16,092 nt of DNA from JAEXNA01 sp050486105 (GTDB lineage Bacteria > Vulcanimicrobiota > Xenobia > Xenobiales > JADMJV01), in contig JBJHCR010000125.1 of assembly GCA_050486105.1 (NCBI GenBank), positions 1-16,092 of the forward strand, written 5' to 3'. Of this stretch, positions 13,233 to 16,092 are shown one piece after another. The translations under genes were made by a program, and so were the position numbers. Under the pieces are notes generated by a model. The model did no database searches. It saw only the letters and a list, made by a program, of their open reading frames with translations, and was not told the origin of the DNA. The first letter of the stretch is position 1. Each line of letters starts with the position of its first letter.

Positions 13233-14687
13233 CTAGATCGCCTTGGTTACTCGGAAGGCCTCATCCCGGCTGGTTTGACCGAGCAAGACCTTACGGGCAG
13301 CATCTTCCATTAGGGTTCTCATGCCCTGTTTTCGGGCTGAATGCCTAAGCTGTCTGGCGTCTTCAGATCTGGCGATCAGGGAGGCGATTTCCTCATCGAC
13401 GTTCATCAATTCGAAGACACCTGAGCGGCCTCTATAGCCCGTATCGAGGCATTTTTCGCACCCCCCTGGTTCGAAGACCTGTCTGCCGGTCTTCTCTTCG
13501 CCAAGGCCGAGACGTTTGGCTTCGGGCGAGGTCAATTTCCCTGGTGTCTTGCACTCGGGACAAAGCTTGCGCACCAGTCTTTGGGCTAGGACTCCAACTA
13601 AACACGAAGACAGAAGATAAGATGGGACTCCCAGATCCACTAGGCGAGTGGCTGCGGCCGGAGCATCGTTGGTGTGAAGGGTAGAGAGCACCATGTGACC
13701 AGTGAGCGCGGCATGCACGGCGATCTCTGCAGTCTCAGGATCTCGGATTTCTCCCACCATGAGAACGTCGGGGTCCTGGCGCAAGACGGAGCGCAGACCG
13801 GAAGCGAAAGTTAGACCAATCTTCTCGTTCACCTGAATCTGGCCCACTCCAGACACCTGATATTCTACCGGGTCTTCGATGGTGATCAGATTGCAAGTCG
13901 GAGATCGAAGCTTGTCCAGCACCGAATAGAGGGTGGTGGTCTTCCCTGACCCGGTCGGGCCGGTAACCAAGAACAGCCCATAGGGATGAGCCAGGATCTC
14001 GTTTATGGTCTGTTCAGTGTCGTCAAGCATTCCTACTTGCTCAAGGCTGAGCAATTCCATGTTTTTTTCCAGGAGTCGCATGACCAGCCGTTCGCCATAT
14101 AAGGTGGGTACTGTGGACAAGCGGACGTCGATGTGGCGCTCTCCGGAATGGACCTGGAGACGTCCATCTTGTGGTCGTCGGCTTTCGGCTAGGTCCAGAC
14201 GGGACATGACTTTCAATCTGGCCGAAATTTGACTGTGTCGAGACCTCGGAATTCGATTGGTCTCGTGAAGTACTCCGTCGATTCTCATTCGGATCACGGT
14301 GTCTTCTTCAAAGGGTTCGATGTGAATATCCGAAGCTCCAGTTTGCATGGCCCTGAGGAAAGCCGAGTTGATCAACCTGACGACGGGGGCTCCCGCAGCA
14401 TCTCCCAGGAGGTCTGAAGAGGCGTCCACCCGGACGGTGTTGTCGTCTTCGTTCTCTTCGATGCCCGGGGCCTGGGTGTCGAGGACTAGGCGTCGGAGAG
14501 CGTCGTCGATCTCCTCGACCGACATCTTTACGGGCCGGACGTCCTTATTCAGGGTAAGCCGAATATCTTCCAAGACCTCAACTGGGGTGGTTTCATCGAT
14601 CCCCACAGTCATTCGACCATTATCAGTGTTCAGAGGCACGACTCGGTGACGTTGCCAGAATTCAACGGGAATCTCCTGATCGATCAT
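13233..14687 (-). CDS. gspE: Type II secretion ATPase GspE
   Basis: Cytoplasmic hexameric ATPase that powers the secretion pseudopilus. The 484-aa protein has an N1E-like domain at about 1-70, Walker A GPTGSGKTT (243-251), the Asp box ITIEDPVEY (268-276), Walker B DVLMVGEIRD (307-316), the His box STLHTNDAP (335-343), and a tetracysteine zinc site with CPEC (376-379) and CEKC (410-413), typical of GspE rather than PilT. The start at 14687 overlaps the gspD stop by 4 nt (ATGA), and GGAAG lies 4 nt upstream. The frame is open 19 codons further into gspD, but those residues are not family-like. Length is normal for the family. Confidence 0.95.
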   Translation of the reverse strand: MIDQEIPVEFWQRHRVVPLNTDNGRMTVGIDETTPVEVLEDIRLTLNKDVRPVKMSVEEIDDALRRLVLDTQAPGIEENEDDNTVRVDASSDLLGDAAGAPVVRLINSAFLRAMQTGASDIHIEPFEEDTVIRMRIDGVLHETNRIPRSRHSQISARLKVMSRLDLAESRRPQDGRLQVHSGERHIDVRLSTVPTLYGERLVMRLLEKNMELLSLEQVGMLDDTEQTINEILAHPYGLFLVTGPTGSGKTTTLYSVLDKLRSPTCNLITIEDPVEYQVSGVGQIQVNEKIGLTFASGLRSVLRQDPDVLMVGEIRDPETAEIAVHAALTGHMVLSTLHTNDAPAAATRLVDLGVPSYLLSSCLVGVLAQRLVRKLCPECKTPGKLTSPEAKRLGLGEEKTGRQVFEPGGCEKCLDTGYRGRSGVFELMNVDEEIASLIARSEDARQLRHSARKQGMRTLMEDAARKVLLGQTSRDEAFRVTKAI

Positions 14688-16092
14688 CGGACTTCCACTC
14701 GCTCGGGCAATCTCAGACGGCTTTGCAAACGGTCGTCCTCCCAAACAGTGAGGTCGATCTCGTACAGCCCGGTCCCTCCGTTGAACTCAACCGCAGGCAG
14801 CAGAACTTCTCTTTCCGAGCCTGGCGCCAGATTCACGCTGTCGGCACGGAACTCCCGTCGAGTGCCATCCGGCTGGCGGACCGTACCTATGACCACCAGT
14901 TCTTTGCTCTGTCTGTCTCCATTGATCAACCTCACTGTGGGACGGGCGCTTCCCCCGCGCCTGGGCTGCTCAAGAAGTCGAAAGCCTTCCAAATGGATAC
15001 CCTCACTGAGTTTTGAAGAGGTACTCTTTGTGGTTGACTCAGGGGCTCGACTCGACTGGCTAGGTCGAGCCGGAGTCGAGGAAGGTTCCGGCTCTTCGCT
15101 CAGGTCCAGACCTCGATCTTTGAGATACGGGGAGGCGTAAGGTTCTCGGCGCGGTCTGAGTTCTGTTTGATGTTGCGACGGTTCCTGATAGCCCTCCAAA
15201 AACTCTCGATAGGGTTGGTCGATCCTGTTGATCACTGTAGGGTCGGCCACGATGTGCGGGGTGAGAGAGATAAACAGAGTGGTCTTGGCTTCCTCCTTGC
15301 GAAGCTCTCGGAAGAGGTTTTGGATCAATGGGATGTCCCCCAAGATGGGGACTTTGCGTAAGGTTTCGGTAGTTCTCTTGGAGATGAGCCCTCCAATCAT
15401 CAAGGTCTGCCCATCCCTAACGGTGATGGTGGTTCTGACGCTTCGGTTCGAAATGAGCGGCACGGTGAATCCCGTTCCACCCAGGTTCTGTTCTAGAAAA
15501 CCCGTGACTTCCTGAATCTCTTGCTCGATTTCAAGTTTGATCATGTCTGACTGGCTGACATGGGGGGTGACCAACATTCTTATTCCCACATCTCGGTAGT
15601 CGTAGGTGACGGTAGGTTGTCCAAAGGCGTTGAATTGAGCTCCGGTGGGGAAAGGAACCACGTTGCCCACATTGATTTCAGCTTGCTTATGGTCCTCGGT
15701 CAGGATTCGTGGGGCTGAGATCAAGTTGAAGTCCGAGTTCTCTTTCTGGGCGGTGATGAACCCGAAGAGTTCTGGCACGTTGACGTCTCTTCCGTTGACG
15801 TTTATGGTCCTGGTTCCCGAACCAGCCGCACCGACTAGGAAGTTGCCCGAGGCCAAGAATGAGAGAAGTCCTTCTTCAGTAACCCCTGCATTGAAGGTCG
15901 AAAGTACTCCTCCAGATGTTAGGGCCTGAAAACGGGCTCCTTGCTGGAGAAGGCTTCCCAGAGTAACCTCTGCGACTACCGCCGTGACCAGAACCTGTTT
16001 TCTCGGTGCATCCAACTTGTGCACGAGCTGTTCTACTTCGACGTACTGGCTGGGAGAAATGTAGAAGACCAGAGAGTTGGTCTCGACATCGG
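14684..16092 (-). CDS. gspD: Type II secretion outer-membrane secretin GspD (5' end outside window)
   Basis: C-terminal 468 residues of a secretin, the gated outer-membrane channel. The frame is open to the window edge; its first residues (SLVFYISPSQYVEVEQLV, then LDAPRKQVLV) are the end of an N3 ring domain. The secretin core follows, with FNLISAPRILTEDHKQAEINVG and the signature VPILGDIPLIQNLFR, ending near 15215. After it comes a Ser/Pro/Arg-rich linker (about 15193-14999) and a further 104-residue domain rich in beta-strand patterns (about 14998-14687). Ordinary GspD ends in a short S-domain for pilotin binding, so this tail is unusual. A GTG at 16024 is internal and not the true start. 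Its stop overlaps the gspE start. Confidence 0.93.
   Translation of the reverse strand, partial: DVETNSLVFYISPSQYVEVEQLVHKLDAPRKQVLVTAVVAEVTLGSLLQQGARFQALTSGGVLSTFNAGVTEEGLLSFLASGNFLVGAAGSGTRTINVNGRDVNVPELFGFITAQKENSDFNLISAPRILTEDHKQAEINVGNVVPFPTGAQFNAFGQPTVTYDYRDVGIRMLVTPHVSQSDMIKLEIEQEIQEVTGFLEQNLGGTGFTVPLISNRSVRTTITVRDGQTLMIGGLISKRTTETLRKVPILGDIPLIQNLFRELRKEEAKTTLFISLTPHIVADPTVINRIDQPYREFLEGYQEPSQHQTELRPRREPYASPYLKDRGLDLSEEPEPSSTPARPSQSSRAPESTTKSTSSKLSEGIHLEGFRLLEQPRRGGSARPTVRLINGDRQSKELVVIGTVRQPDGTRREFRADSVNLAPGSEREVLLPAVEFNGGTGLYEIDLTVWEDDRLQSRLRLPERVEVR

Overview
The window looks like a chromosomal segment of a Gram-negative bacterium. It encodes an outer-membrane secretin with its type II secretion ATPase and inner-membrane platform, a Sec-exported protein, and mid-to-high GC genes. 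A run of 10 Ns (9687-9696) shows it comes from a draft or scaffolded assembly. The taxon cannot be fixed from the sequence. MetJ is best known from Gammaproteobacteria, but the PdxST route to vitamin B6, the secretin architecture and the undepleted CTAG tetramer do not look enterobacterial. I therefore leave the phylum open.

Region 1-304 has no gene that I can support. It holds two adjacent hairpins (5-85 and 88-120) and a 142-bp segment bounded by perfect 14-bp inverted repeats (157-298) that resembles a small non-autonomous mobile element. Region 305-2029 is a methionine regulon module. metB (minus strand) and metJ (plus strand) diverge from a 150-bp spacer containing tandem 8-bp met boxes (1604-1627), so MetJ plus S-adenosylmethionine should repress metB and probably metJ itself. 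Convergent to metJ is a minus-strand trio (4307 to 2235): a CsbD-like stress protein, a DoxX-like membrane protein, and a second, divergent Cys/Met-metabolism PLP enzyme.

After a 384-bp spacer with a 17-bp tandem repeat, a plus-strand M20-family amidohydrolase (4692-5918) faces a minus-strand unit, pdxS-pdxT-permease (about 9690 to 6042). The three genes of that unit overlap at their start and stop codons. PdxS and PdxT form pyridoxal 5'-phosphate synthase. The third gene is an APC-type permease fused to two C-terminal UspA-like domains. The N-run removes the start of pdxS, but a strong Shine-Dalgarno sequence lies just beyond it.

A plus-strand, membrane-anchored protein of unknown function (9965-10618) meets the end of a long minus-strand unit (16092 to 10622). 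In transcription order that unit is gspD (5' end outside the window), gspE, gspF, a small exported protein, a zinc-ribbon miniprotein and an alpha/beta hydrolase. Gene junctions in it range from a 4-nt overlap to 18 nt, so it is probably one operon. The secretin carries an unusual Ser/Pro-rich linker and an extra C-terminal domain, and the usual pseudopilin genes do not follow gspF.

Most genes are recognisable housekeeping, transport or secretion genes. I see no CRISPR array, tRNA, rRNA, transposase or phage gene. The most interesting leads are the complete MetJ/met-box switch, the divergent PLP enzyme in its stress-gene cluster, the permease translationally linked to PLP synthase, and the modified secretin with unknown downstream partners.
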